Assembly (NCBI RefSeq): GCF_009649845.1
Contig: NZ_WJIE01000001.1
Span: 1,439,603 to 1,503,602 of the forward strand
Direction of reading: 5' to 3'
DNA length: 64,000 nucleotides
Origin: Polyangium spumosum
Lineage (GTDB): Bacteria; Myxococcota_A; Polyangia; Polyangiales; Polyangiaceae
Both the position numbers and the translations under genes were made by a program. Below the pieces are notes generated by a model. It was not told the origin of the DNA. It searched no databases and worked only from the letters and a program-made list of their open reading frames with translations. Positions 47,096 to 55,194 of this stretch are shown here, piece by piece; the first letter of the stretch is position 1; each line of letters begins with the position of its first letter.

Positions 47096-49417
47096 TCATT
47101 CGGTCCGCAAGAACCGCGCCTTGATGCGTTTGACCCCCCAGCCGGAGAACTTGACCGTGGCGATCGGGTCGTCGCCGGGGTCGACGTCGACGATGGCGCC
47201 GACGCCGAACTTCTCGTGCATGACCCGCGCCCCACGCGCGAGGCCACCCGCGCCCTCGCCCGGCTCGCGCTCGATGTACCGCTCGCCCGGCGCGCGCGCA
47301 GGCACGGAAGCCGAAGGCGAGGCGAAGGAGCGCGCGGACGTCTTCTCGCGATCCATCGGATGCACCCAGGGCCCACGCGGCCGCGCAGGTTCGTCGCGGT
47401 CGCGGTACCCGTCGCGGAACGACCGCTCGCTCGAGGCCGCGGCCGTCATGAGGCCCTTCACGGCCGCGGTCGGGAAATCGGCGATGAAGCGGCTCGGCAC
47501 GCCGAAGCGCGTGTTGCCGAAGATCATACGCCGCGCCGCGTGCGTGACGAAGAGGCGCTCTCTCGCCCGCGTGACGGCGACGTAGGCGAGGCGGCGCTCC
47601 TCCTCGATGTCCTCGTTGCGCTTGGGATCCGGGCCCTTGAAGGGGAAGATCTCGTCCTCCATGCCCGTGATGAAGACCGTGTCGAACTCGAGCCCCTTGG
47701 CCGCGTGCACGGTCATCATGGAGACGCGCGGCGCGTCCTCGAGCGCGTCGATGTCGCTCGAGAGCGTGACCCGCTCGAGGTAACCGGAGAGCGTGCCGAC
47801 CTGCCCCGCCGCGGCCGCCTCGGCCTCGTAATCGAGGATGGAGCCGATGAGCTCCTGCAGGTTCTGCTTGCGCGCGTCGCTCTCGGCGCTGTCGTCCTCG
47901 TCGAGCATACGCGCATACCCCGTGCGCGCGAGGACCTCACGCGCGAGATCACTCGGCGGCGCGGAGGCGGCCTTTTCGCGCAGGCTCTCGATGAGATCGC
48001 GGAAGGCGAGCAGGCTCTTCTTCGCGGCCGTGCCGAGGCCGCCGCGCTCGACGAGCGGCACGAGCGCCTCGTAGAGCGGCACGTTGAGGGCGTTCGCCAC
48101 CTGCGTGAGCCGATCGAGCGTGGCCTGGCCGATCTTGCGCGCCGGGACGTTGATGATGCGCTCGAGGTCGACGTCGCTCTTCGGGTTATCGAGGATGCGC
48201 AGGTACGAGAGCAGATCCTTCACCTCGGCCCGCTCGAAGAAGCGCATGCCGCCGACGATCTGGTAGGGGATCCGCTCGGCGCGCAGGACCTCTTCGAGCA
48301 CGCGCGACTGGGCGTGCACGCGGTAGAAGATCGCCACCTCGCCGAGCGGCACGCCGCGCGCCTGGGCCTCGCGGACGCGCTCGGCCACCCACGCGGCCTC
48401 GTCGTGCTCGTTCTGCGCGGCGACGACGACGACGGGCTCGCCGCCGTCCCGCGCGGTCCAGAGCTCCTTCGGCTCGCGATCCTTCGCCGGCTTGATCACG
48501 CCGAGCGCGGCCCGGACGATGTTGCCCGAGGACCTGTAGTTCTGCTCGAGCTTGACGATGGCGGCGTCGGGGAAGTCGCGGCGGAAGTTCCGGACGATAC
48601 GCACGTCGGCGCCGCGCCAGCGGTAGATGCTCTGATCGTCGTCGCCGACCACGCAGAGGTTGCGGCTCGCGGCGAGCGCGCGCACGAGGCGATACTGGAC
48701 CTGGTTGACGTCCTGGAACTCGTCGACGAGCACGTGCCGGAAACGCGCGCGAAGATCCTCGCCGGGGAGGCTCTTCGGGTCCTCGGCGATGCGCAGCACC
48801 GAGAGGATGAGGTCGTCGAAGTCGACGGCGTTGGCCTTGCGGAGGTAGCGCTCGTAGCCCTCGTAGACCTTCAGGATCGCGTCGTCGAAGAAGCCCTGCG
48901 GCTCGAAGTCGGCGGGGCCGCGGCCCTCCTGCTTCTCCTTGTGGATCCGCGAGAGGACCTGCCGCGGCGGATACCGCTTGTCGTCGAGCGAGAGCTCCTT
49001 CAGCACCCGCGCGACGACGGCGCGCTGATCGGAGTCGTCGTAGATGACGAAATTCCGCTCGAGGCCGGCCGCGTCGTGGAAGCGCCGGAGCAGGCGCGCG
49101 CAGGTCGCGTGGAACGTGCCGATGCAGAGCTCCTTGGCGATCTCGTCGCCCGCGAGGCTCGCGATGCGGCGGCGCATCTCGCCCGCCGCCTTGTTCGTGA
49201 AGGTCACGGCGAGCACGCGGTACGGAGGGACGCGGTGCCCGGCGAGCAGGTTCGCGATCCGATACGTGATGACGCGCGTCTTGCCGCTGCCCGCGCCCGC
49301 GAACACGACGAGCGGGCCCTCGACGTGGGCCACCGCCCGCGCCTGGGGCTCGTTCAACCCGAGCTCATCCGCCGGCTCGGGGAAAGCAGGCGGAGGAAAG
49401 GCCACCAGATCCGTCAC
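47096..49417 (-). CDS. pcrA: UvrD/PcrA-type superfamily 1 DNA helicase
   Basis: A 773-residue 3'-5' DNA helicase for repair and replication-fork maintenance. The SF1A motifs are in order: Q motif LNEPQARAV, Walker A VFAGAGSGKTRV, motif Ia AVTFTNKAAGEM, motif II VDEFQDVN, motif III VVGDDDQSIYRWRGA, motif IV EQNYRSS, motif V TVHAAKGLEFDTVFITG and motif VI YVAVTRARERLF. The C-terminal ~40 residues (MHEKFGVGAIVDVDPGDD) form the Tudor-like domain of PcrA/UvrD that contacts RNA polymerase. The start is taken as the GTG at 49417, as the conserved Q-motif region follows 20 residues later. No good ribosome binding site is visible. The open frame continues to 51901 but that part is antisense to the next gene. 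Confidence 0.93.
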   Translation of the reverse strand: MTDLVAFPPPAFPEPADELGLNEPQARAVAHVEGPLVVFAGAGSGKTRVITYRIANLLAGHRVPPYRVLAVTFTNKAAGEMRRRIASLAGDEIAKELCIGTFHATCARLLRRFHDAAGLERNFVIYDDSDQRAVVARVLKELSLDDKRYPPRQVLSRIHKEKQEGRGPADFEPQGFFDDAILKVYEGYERYLRKANAVDFDDLILSVLRIAEDPKSLPGEDLRARFRHVLVDEFQDVNQVQYRLVRALAASRNLCVVGDDDQSIYRWRGADVRIVRNFRRDFPDAAIVKLEQNYRSSGNIVRAALGVIKPAKDREPKELWTARDGGEPVVVVAAQNEHDEAAWVAERVREAQARGVPLGEVAIFYRVHAQSRVLEEVLRAERIPYQIVGGMRFFERAEVKDLLSYLRILDNPKSDVDLERIINVPARKIGQATLDRLTQVANALNVPLYEALVPLVERGGLGTAAKKSLLAFRDLIESLREKAASAPPSDLAREVLARTGYARMLDEDDSAESDARKQNLQELIGSILDYEAEAAAAGQVGTLSGYLERVTLSSDIDALEDAPRVSMMTVHAAKGLEFDTVFITGMEDEIFPFKGPDPKRNEDIEEERRLAYVAVTRARERLFVTHAARRMIFGNTRFGVPSRFIADFPTAAVKGLMTAAASSERSFRDGYRDRDEPARPRGPWVHPMDREKTSARSFASPSASVPARAPGERYIEREPGEGAGGLARGARVMHEKFGVGAIVDVDPGDDPIATVKFSGWGVKRIKARFLRTE

Positions 49418-49573
49418 GGAGGGGGCCGTAGCACGTGGCTCCCCGTGAGGGGAGTCCCTGACGCTTGACGCAGCGGCCGCCCGCTCGCATGAGGCTCCCG
49501 CCGTAGCCGATTTTTCAGCGAAAAACCCGCGACACCCGCCCTCTCCTTCGGCACCCTCCATTCCAACGAACCG

Positions 49574-51685
49574 ATGCGCATCGCGCTCATCTACAACTTC
49601 AAGATCACGGGCTCCCCCGAGGAGGCGGAGTTCGACCCCCCAGAGACCATCGACGCGATCGAGGACGCCCTCTCGCGCGCAGGCCACGAGGTCGAGCGCG
49701 TCGAGGTCTCGGGCCCCGCCTCGCGCGTCATCGCGCGCCTCGAAGCGATCTCGCCCGACCTCGTGTTCAACATGGCCGAGGGACACAAGGGCAAGACACG
49801 CGAGGCGTTTTACCCCGCGCTCTTCGACGAGCTCGGCTTCCCCTACACGGGCTCGGACGCGTACACGCTCTGCCTCACGCTCGACAAGGCGCTCACGAAG
49901 CGCACGCTCGCGAGCTACGGCGTCCCCACGCCCCGCGCGCGGCTCGTGACGCGCGTGGCGATCGAGAGCGGCGCGCTCGACGACGTCACGTTCCCGGTGA
50001 TCGTGAAGCCGAACTTCGAGGGCTCGTCGAAGGGCATCTCCGGCGATTTCAGCGTCTGCGAGGACAACCACGAGCTCGCCGAGGTCGTCGACCGGCAGCT
50101 CGCGCGTTTCCCCGCGGGCGTGCTCGTCGAGCGCTTCCTGCGCGGCGTCGACGTGTCGTGCGCGTTCGTCGAGGGCCTCGGCGACGACGGGGTCCTCGAC
50201 CCGGTCGAGTACGTGATCGATCCGCGCTACTCGAACCTCTACAACGTCTACGACTTCCACCTGAAGAACGTGCGGCCCGAGCACGTGACCTCGCGCCTGG
50301 CGGTGCTGCCGCCCGCGGTGCTCGATCGCATCCAGGCGCTGACGCGAAGGATCGTGCGGGCGCTCGATCTGCGGGACCTCGGCCGCTGCGAGTTCCGCGT
50401 CTCGCCGGGCTCGCCGCAGACGGGCTACGACATCCACTTCCTCGAGGTCGACGCGCTCCCCTCGCTCGATCCCACGGCGGCGATGTTCGTCGCGGCGAAG
50501 AAGCGCGGCTTCGACTACGACGGCGTGATCCGGTCGATCGTGCGCAGCGCGTGCAAGCGCCGCGGCCTCTCGCCCCTCCTCGAAGGCGCGCCGCAGCGCC
50601 GCCAGAAGAAGGGCGCGCTCCGCGTGGGCTTCACGTTCAACATGAAGCGCGACGGCGGCGACGCGGAGGCGGAGTTCGACCCGCCCTCCACGATCGAGGC
50701 GATCACGAGCGCGATCGAGAGCTTCGGCCACACGGTGGTGCCGCTCGAGGCCAAGCCCGATCTGCCGCACCGCCTCCTCGCCGCGCAGCCCGACGTGGTC
50801 TTCAACATCGCCGAGGGCGTGCGCGGCCGCGGCCGCGAGGCGCAGGTCCCCGCGATGCTGGAGCTGCTCGGCATCCCCTACAGCGGCAGCGATCCGACGA
50901 CGCTCTCGCTCTGCCTCGACAAGGGCCTCACGAAGCAGATCCTGCGCGCCTCGAAGATCGACACGCCCGCGTGGCAGGTGCTCACGACGGGGCGCGAGAA
51001 GCTGAAGGCCTTCCGGTACCCGGTGATCGTCAAGCCAAACGCGGAGGGCACGTCGAAGGGGATCACGGGCGCGTCGGTGGTGCCGGACGAGGCGAGCGCG
51101 CGCGCCGCGGCGAAGGTCCTCGTCGAGAAGTACGGTCAACCCGCGCTCGTCGAGGAGTACATCCACGGCCGCGAGTTCACCGTCGGCCTGCTCGGCGATC
51201 GCCGCCCGCGGGTCCTTCCGCCGATGGAGGTGGTCTTCGTCGATCCACCCGAGCACCCGGTCTACGGCTTCGAGGAGAAGCAGCAGGGCACGACCCGCGT
51301 GCGCTTCCAGTGCCCGGCGAGCCTGACATCGGCGGAGCTCAAGCGGATCGAGAAGATCGCGCGCGACACCTTCCTCGCGCTGCACTGCCGCGACGTCGCG
51401 CGGATCGACCTGCGTTTGGCGAAGGACGGCACCGTGTACGTGATCGAGTGCAACCCGCTGCCCGGGCTCACCCCGGAGTTCAGCGATCTCTGCGTCATCG
51501 CGAAGGTCGCCAGCATGGATTTCCGGACGCTCATCGGCGAGATCCTCGCCGGCTGCATCAAGCGCTACCGCGGCGAGCGGGCCGCGGCCGCGCCGCCTCT
51601 GGTGCAGGTCCCGCCGGCCCAGCCGCTGAGCCTGCTCCCGCTGCTCACGGAGGGCGCCGGCCCCGCGAAGGTCAGCGGAACCTGA
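49574..51685 (+). CDS. Tandem fused D-Ala-D-Ala-ligase-like ATP-grasp protein
   Basis: A 703-residue protein made of two complete ATP-grasp ligase units, at about 1-335 and 350-665. Each starts with a strand and the same -AEFDPP-[ES]-TI-[DE]-AI- helix, has PDLVFN/PDVVFN-[MI]-AEG and a GSD-[AP]- loop, and an ATP-binding [VI]-[IV]-VKPN-[FA]-EG-[ST]-SKGI motif. The metal-binding ends differ: LEVDALPSLDP in the first half, with Asp where the family has Asn, and ECNPLPGLTP in the second, which keeps it. So the first half may be weaker or altered. Typical D-Ala-D-Ala ligase is about 310-370 residues, so this is a full doubling. The substrates are unknown; peptide-like ligation is expected for the fold. 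The C-terminal 40 residues are a low-complexity tail. ATG start. Confidence 0.88.
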   Translation: MRIALIYNFKITGSPEEAEFDPPETIDAIEDALSRAGHEVERVEVSGPASRVIARLEAISPDLVFNMAEGHKGKTREAFYPALFDELGFPYTGSDAYTLCLTLDKALTKRTLASYGVPTPRARLVTRVAIESGALDDVTFPVIVKPNFEGSSKGISGDFSVCEDNHELAEVVDRQLARFPAGVLVERFLRGVDVSCAFVEGLGDDGVLDPVEYVIDPRYSNLYNVYDFHLKNVRPEHVTSRLAVLPPAVLDRIQALTRRIVRALDLRDLGRCEFRVSPGSPQTGYDIHFLEVDALPSLDPTAAMFVAAKKRGFDYDGVIRSIVRSACKRRGLSPLLEGAPQRRQKKGALRVGFTFNMKRDGGDAEAEFDPPSTIEAITSAIESFGHTVVPLEAKPDLPHRLLAAQPDVVFNIAEGVRGRGREAQVPAMLELLGIPYSGSDPTTLSLCLDKGLTKQILRASKIDTPAWQVLTTGREKLKAFRYPVIVKPNAEGTSKGITGASVVPDEASARAAAKVLVEKYGQPALVEEYIHGREFTVGLLGDRRPRVLPPMEVVFVDPPEHPVYGFEEKQQGTTRVRFQCPASLTSAELKRIEKIARDTFLALHCRDVARIDLRLAKDGTVYVIECNPLPGLTPEFSDLCVIAKVASMDFRTLIGEILAGCIKRYRGERAAAAPPLVQVPPAQPLSLLPLLTEGAGPAKVSGT

Positions 51686-51758
51686 TCGAACATCCGTCCT
51701 CGCCCGATCGACACGTCCCCGCGCACGTCCTGCACACCGCCCGGGCCCGCGCCTTGCG

Positions 51759-52070
51759 ATGGGCCTCGGCATGGGATCTCCGGCCGGGCGTCGTTTCTCC
51801 CTGCTCGCCTTCGCGTGTGGGCTCGTGCTGGTCGCCGCAGGCTGCGGTCGCGGCGCGACACCACGCGCCGCCGAGGCGCCCGTCGTGCCCGCGCCCTCCA
51901 CGTATGCCGTGGTGATCCCGCCGGGGACCTATTTCCCCGACTGGCCCTCGCTCGTGGCCCCGGGGGAGCGGGAGTACGACGAGGCGCGCTCGATCGAGCA
52001 GCGCGAGGCGCTGCCGCCGCGAGGACCGGCGGCCCAGGTGCCGATGCGCATGAGCGACGGCCCGCGGTAG
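51759..52070 (+). CDS. Small lipoprotein
   Basis: A 103-residue protein with a good lipoprotein signal (FSLLAFACGLVLVAAGC) and a short Pro/Ala-rich hydrophilic mature part. No known domain. It could start at the ATG at 51759 or the one at 51771. It lies 73 bases after the double-ligase gene and 68 before a kinase gene, all on the same strand, so it might share their transcript. Function unknown. Confidence 0.62.
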   Translation: MGLGMGSPAGRRFSLLAFACGLVLVAAGCGRGATPRAAEAPVVPAPSTYAVVIPPGTYFPDWPSLVAPGEREYDEARSIEQREALPPRGPAAQVPMRMSDGPR

Positions 52071-52138
52071 ATCGGACGGAACCACGCACGTGGTGTTTCC
52101 CGTTTCCACGCGAGGTGGTTTAGACTTCGGTCTCCGCC

Positions 52139-53461
52139 GTGAGACCCGCTGAACCCGAGCTGCAGAGCGTGAGGCCGACCCCCTGGGCGCCGGGCTCGAT
52201 CATCGGGGGAAAGTACCGCCTGACGACGCCGATCGGCGCGGGCGGGATGGGGGAGGTCTGGCGCGCCGAGCACACGTCGCTCGGCACGACCGTGGCGGTG
52301 AAGCTCGTCGATCTCGCCTCCGCGCAGAACCCGCAGGAGACGATGGCGCGTTTCCTCCACGAGGCGCGCGCCGCGGCGCGGCTCAAGAACGAGAACGTGG
52401 TCCAGACGATGGATCACGGCGCGCAGGGGCACGTCGCGTACATCGTGATGGAGCTGCTCGAAGGCGAGAGCCTCGCCAAGCGGCTCGCGCGCCAGCGTGT
52501 CCTGCCGGCGTCGGACGCGGTGCGCCTCTTCCGCGAGATGGCCCGCGCCCTCGAGAGGGCGCACAAGCAGGGCATCGTCCACCGTGATCTGAAGCCGGAG
52601 AACGTCTTCCTCGCGAACGAGGAGGGCCGCGAGGTCGTGAAGATCCTCGACTTCGGCATCGCCAAGACCGCCGACGCCGGCCACGATCCGCACCTCAAGA
52701 CGCACGCGGGCACGGTGCTCGGAACGCCCGCGTACATGAGCCCGGAGCAGGTGCTCGGCAAGGAGATCGACTTCCGCTCGGACCTCTGGCAGCTCGCGAT
52801 GATCGCCTTCGAGTGCGTGACGGGCGCGCGGGCCTTCTCGGGCGCCACGCTCGGCGAGCTCTTCATGCGCATCTGCTCGGCGCCCCTGCCCGTGCCTTCG
52901 CAGGCCGCGCGCAACGTGCCGCCCGGCTTCGACGCGTGGTTCGCGCGCGCCGCGCAGCGGGATCCGAAGGAGCGGTTCCAGTCGGCGCGTGAGCTCGCCG
53001 AGGCGCTCTCCATCGTGCTCCTGCGCTCCCAGGGCGGAGGCGCGGCCACGGTGCCGCTCGGCTCGATGGTGCAGTCCGGCAAGCTCGAGCCGACGGGGCA
53101 GAGCACGGCCTGGTCGAGCGGCGCCTCGAACCCGAGCTCGCGACGCGCGCTCACGATCGCGCTCGCCGTGCTGCCGGTGCTGCTCATCGGCGTCGTCGGC
53201 GCCGTGTGGATCGTGAAGGGGCGCGACCCGGACCCTCCGGCCCCGGCGCCCTCCGCGCGCCCCGCGGCGAGCGTGTCGCCCCCCGCGAGCCCCTCGATCA
53301 TCGCGCCCGCCCCCGCGCCGAACGTCCCGGCCACGGCCGAGCCCGCGGCGACGACCGACGCCGACGCGCCGCCTTCGCCGAGCGCGCCCGACGCCGGCAA
53401 ACCCGCGCCGGTTCGCGGCGGGGGCAAGCGTATCGGCAAGGAAGATGTCCTCGGCTTCTGA
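52139..53461 (+). CDS. Ser/Thr protein kinase with single membrane segment
   Basis: A 440-residue PknB-like kinase. The kinase domain spans about 24-290: IGAGGMGEVW, catalytic Lys55 (VAVKLVD), HRDLKPEN from 148, DFG at 171-173 and GTPAYMSPEQ. A linker and one membrane segment (ALTIALAVLPVLLIGVVGAVWIV, about 338-361) follow. The last ~80 residues are a Pro/Ala-rich periplasmic tail ending in a basic stretch. Start at a GTG; no ATG is available before the domain. The next gene overlaps its last 17 bases, so the two are probably made together. Kinase plus TPR-type exported protein is a recurring pair in myxobacteria. Confidence 0.9.
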   Translation: MRPAEPELQSVRPTPWAPGSIIGGKYRLTTPIGAGGMGEVWRAEHTSLGTTVAVKLVDLASAQNPQETMARFLHEARAAARLKNENVVQTMDHGAQGHVAYIVMELLEGESLAKRLARQRVLPASDAVRLFREMARALERAHKQGIVHRDLKPENVFLANEEGREVVKILDFGIAKTADAGHDPHLKTHAGTVLGTPAYMSPEQVLGKEIDFRSDLWQLAMIAFECVTGARAFSGATLGELFMRICSAPLPVPSQAARNVPPGFDAWFARAAQRDPKERFQSARELAEALSIVLLRSQGGGAATVPLGSMVQSGKLEPTGQSTAWSSGASNPSSRRALTIALAVLPVLLIGVVGAVWIVKGRDPDPPAPAPSARPAASVSPPASPSIIAPAPAPNVPATAEPAATTDADAPPSPSAPDAGKPAPVRGGGKRIGKEDVLGF

Positions 53462-54473
53462 GCCGAACCCGAGCCCCGACGGACCGATGAACCTGCCCCT
53501 GTCGAAGCCCAAACGAGCGCCTCATCGGACGTGCCTCCTCGTCGTGTTCGCCGCGCTCGCCTGGCTCACGCCGTCCGTGAGCGCGGGGCAGGATTTCGCG
53601 ACCAAGAGCGCGGCGCGCAAGCTCGGCGAGGAGGCCATCGTGCTCTTCGACAAGGGCCAGTACGCGGAGGCGCTCGAGAAGTTCAACCTCGCCGATCAGC
53701 TCGTCCCCGCGCCGACGCTCGGCCTGCGCGCGGCGCGCAGCCTCGTGAAGCTCGGCCGCCTCGTCGAGGCCTCGGAGCGTTACCTCGCGGTGACGCGGAT
53801 GGATCTCTCGGGCAAGGCGGTCACGTACCTCTTCCGCAAGGCGCAGGCCGACGCGCTCAAGGAGCGCGAGGAGCTCTTGCCGCTCATCCCGAGCCTGACC
53901 ATCGAGGTCACGGGCCCCGTGGGCGCCGGGATCACGGTGTACGTCGACGGCGAGCAGATCCCGCTGGCGCTGCTCGGACAGAAGCGCCCGATCGATCCTG
54001 GCCCGCACGAGCTCGAGGTTCGTCGCGGCGAGACGAAGGTGAAGAAGAAGGTCGACCTCGTCGTGAAGCAGACGGAGAAGGTCGTGCTCGAGCTCCCCCC
54101 GCTGCCGAAGCCGAAGCCGCCGGAGCCGGACCCGTTCTGGAGGACGATGGCCTGGGTGGGGATCGGCGTCGGCGCGGGCGGGCTCGTGGCGTTCGGCGTG
54201 ACGGGGGGCCTGGCGCTGTCGAAGGAGCAAGAGCTCGTCACGAAGTGCCCGAACCGGGCCTGTCAGCCCGAGTTCCACGCCGACGCCGACTTCTTCGACG
54301 CGCTCCGGTACGCGACGACGGCGGGCCTCGTGGTCGGCGTGGTGGGCCTCGGCGTGGGCGTGCCGCTTCTCATCGCAGGGCCGAAGCAAAAGCAAGACGA
54401 AAAAAAGGCCGCCGAGATCACGTGGACGCCCGTCCTCGGGATCGGCTCGGCGGGTCTACGCGGCACGTTCTGA
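53445..54473 (+). CDS. Exported TPR/PEGA-like membrane protein
   Basis: A 342-residue protein. A signal segment lies near residues 28-47 (CLLVVFAALAWLTPSVSAG). Residues 55-130 form TPR-like helices (ARKLGEEAIVLFDKGQYAEALEKFNLADQL). Residues 150-225 look like a PEGA-type beta domain (SLTIEVTGPVGAGITVYVDGEQI). Two membrane segments follow (about 235-258 and 290-315). The ATG at 53445 has AAGGAAG close upstream and overlaps the kinase gene; an alternative ATG at 53487 would still keep the signal. The overlap and common strand suggest a functional pair with the kinase, with this protein as a membrane or periplasmic substrate or partner. Confidence 0.8.
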   Translation: MSSASEPNPSPDGPMNLPLSKPKRAPHRTCLLVVFAALAWLTPSVSAGQDFATKSAARKLGEEAIVLFDKGQYAEALEKFNLADQLVPAPTLGLRAARSLVKLGRLVEASERYLAVTRMDLSGKAVTYLFRKAQADALKEREELLPLIPSLTIEVTGPVGAGITVYVDGEQIPLALLGQKRPIDPGPHELEVRRGETKVKKKVDLVVKQTEKVVLELPPLPKPKPPEPDPFWRTMAWVGIGVGAGGLVAFGVTGGLALSKEQELVTKCPNRACQPEFHADADFFDALRYATTAGLVVGVVGLGVGVPLLIAGPKQKQDEKKAAEITWTPVLGIGSAGLRGTF

Positions 54474-54618
54474 GCGGATCGCAGAAGTGCAAACCCGGCG
54501 CACGCTCGCCGTTTTAGCCCTGCAAGACGTGTCCCCCAGGAGCCGCGAAGAAGCGCTTTCCTTTCGGGCATTTCCACCGTTTCCCGAGGCTGGTCCGTTT
54601 CTTGCGATCGGTCTTCGC

Positions 54619-55017
54619 ATGGCCCGCGTTCTGATCATCGACGACGACCCGACCTTCGGCCAGCGAGCCGTGCGTTGCCTGGAAAAAGCGGGCATGCGCG
54701 CGCGCTTTCACGAAGGCCCGTTCGGCAGCCTGCACGCGGTCCGCGAGACGGGCTGCGACATCGTGCTCGTCGACGTGGACATGCCGCGCCTCGACGGCGG
54801 CCTGCTCGTGAAGATGATCCGCGACGCTTACGGGCTCGGGCAAACCCGCATCATGCTCGTCGGCGACAGGTCGGACATGGAGCTCGCGGACCTCGCGATC
54901 AGCGTGGGAGCCCACGGATACGCGTCGAAGAGCCTATCCGACGCGGAGCTCGTCGGCCGCGTCGTCGAGCTCTCCGGGCGAAGGGCCTCACGCAGGCCGA
55001 CGCCGGCGCTCGGCTGA
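54619..55017 (+). CDS. Single-domain response regulator
   Basis: A 132-residue CheY-like receiver domain without an output domain. The acidic pocket is IIDDD (8-10) and the phospho-acceptor is Asp52 in LVDVDMPRLDG. The conserved Lys is K104 in YASKSLS, lacking the usual following Pro. The switch Thr/Ser position is Val81 (IMLVGD), so the usual conformational switch may be altered. Start at the ATG where the first strand MARVLIIDDD begins; the frame stays open to 54487 without conserved features. No histidine kinase is adjacent. A strong stem-loop follows 50 bases after the stop. Confidence 0.87.
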   Translation: MARVLIIDDDPTFGQRAVRCLEKAGMRARFHEGPFGSLHAVRETGCDIVLVDVDMPRLDGGLLVKMIRDAYGLGQTRIMLVGDRSDMELADLAISVGAHGYASKSLSDAELVGRVVELSGRRASRRPTPALG

Positions 55018-55066
55018 GCATCCGTCTCGAGGGGGGAGGTCGTCACCGGTCTTGCCACCGGCTCGC

Positions 55067-55097
55067 TGGATGAACTGCGCATCGCGCAGTTCATCCA
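55067..55097. terminator. Bidirectional 14-base-pair stem-loop
   Basis: TGGATGAACTGCGC, loop ATC, GCGCAGTTCATCCA: a perfect 14-pair stem between the convergent response-regulator and MYXO-CTERM genes. There is no T tract. It is the first of a series of hairpins reaching 55178. Confidence 0.65.
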
Positions 55098-55106
55098 CCA
55101 TCGGTC

Positions 55107-55178
55107 CAGGCCGTGCCTGGTCCGGGGGTGCAGGGGGGTGGACAACCCCCCTGCCGGGGCCTGGGGCAGCGCCCCGGC
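55107..55178. repeat. Intergenic cluster of GC-rich hairpins
   Basis: Three more stem-loops follow in 72 bases: CCAGGC/GCCTGG (loop CGT), CAGGGGGGT/ACCCCCCTG at 55131-55153 (loop GGACA) and GCCGGGGC/GCCCCGGC at 55153-55178. The alternating pattern looks like the mosaic dispersed repeats found between genes in many GC-rich bacteria. No second copy is in this window. Confidence 0.6.
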
Positions 55179-55194
55179 GCAACGCTTCCTTCCG

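Noticed and set aside
49418..51901. N-terminal extension of the helicase frame by about 830 residues
   Set aside because: The part beyond 49417 is antisense to the double ATP-grasp gene and has low-complexity Arg/Glu/Ala composition; helicase motifs begin right after 49417.
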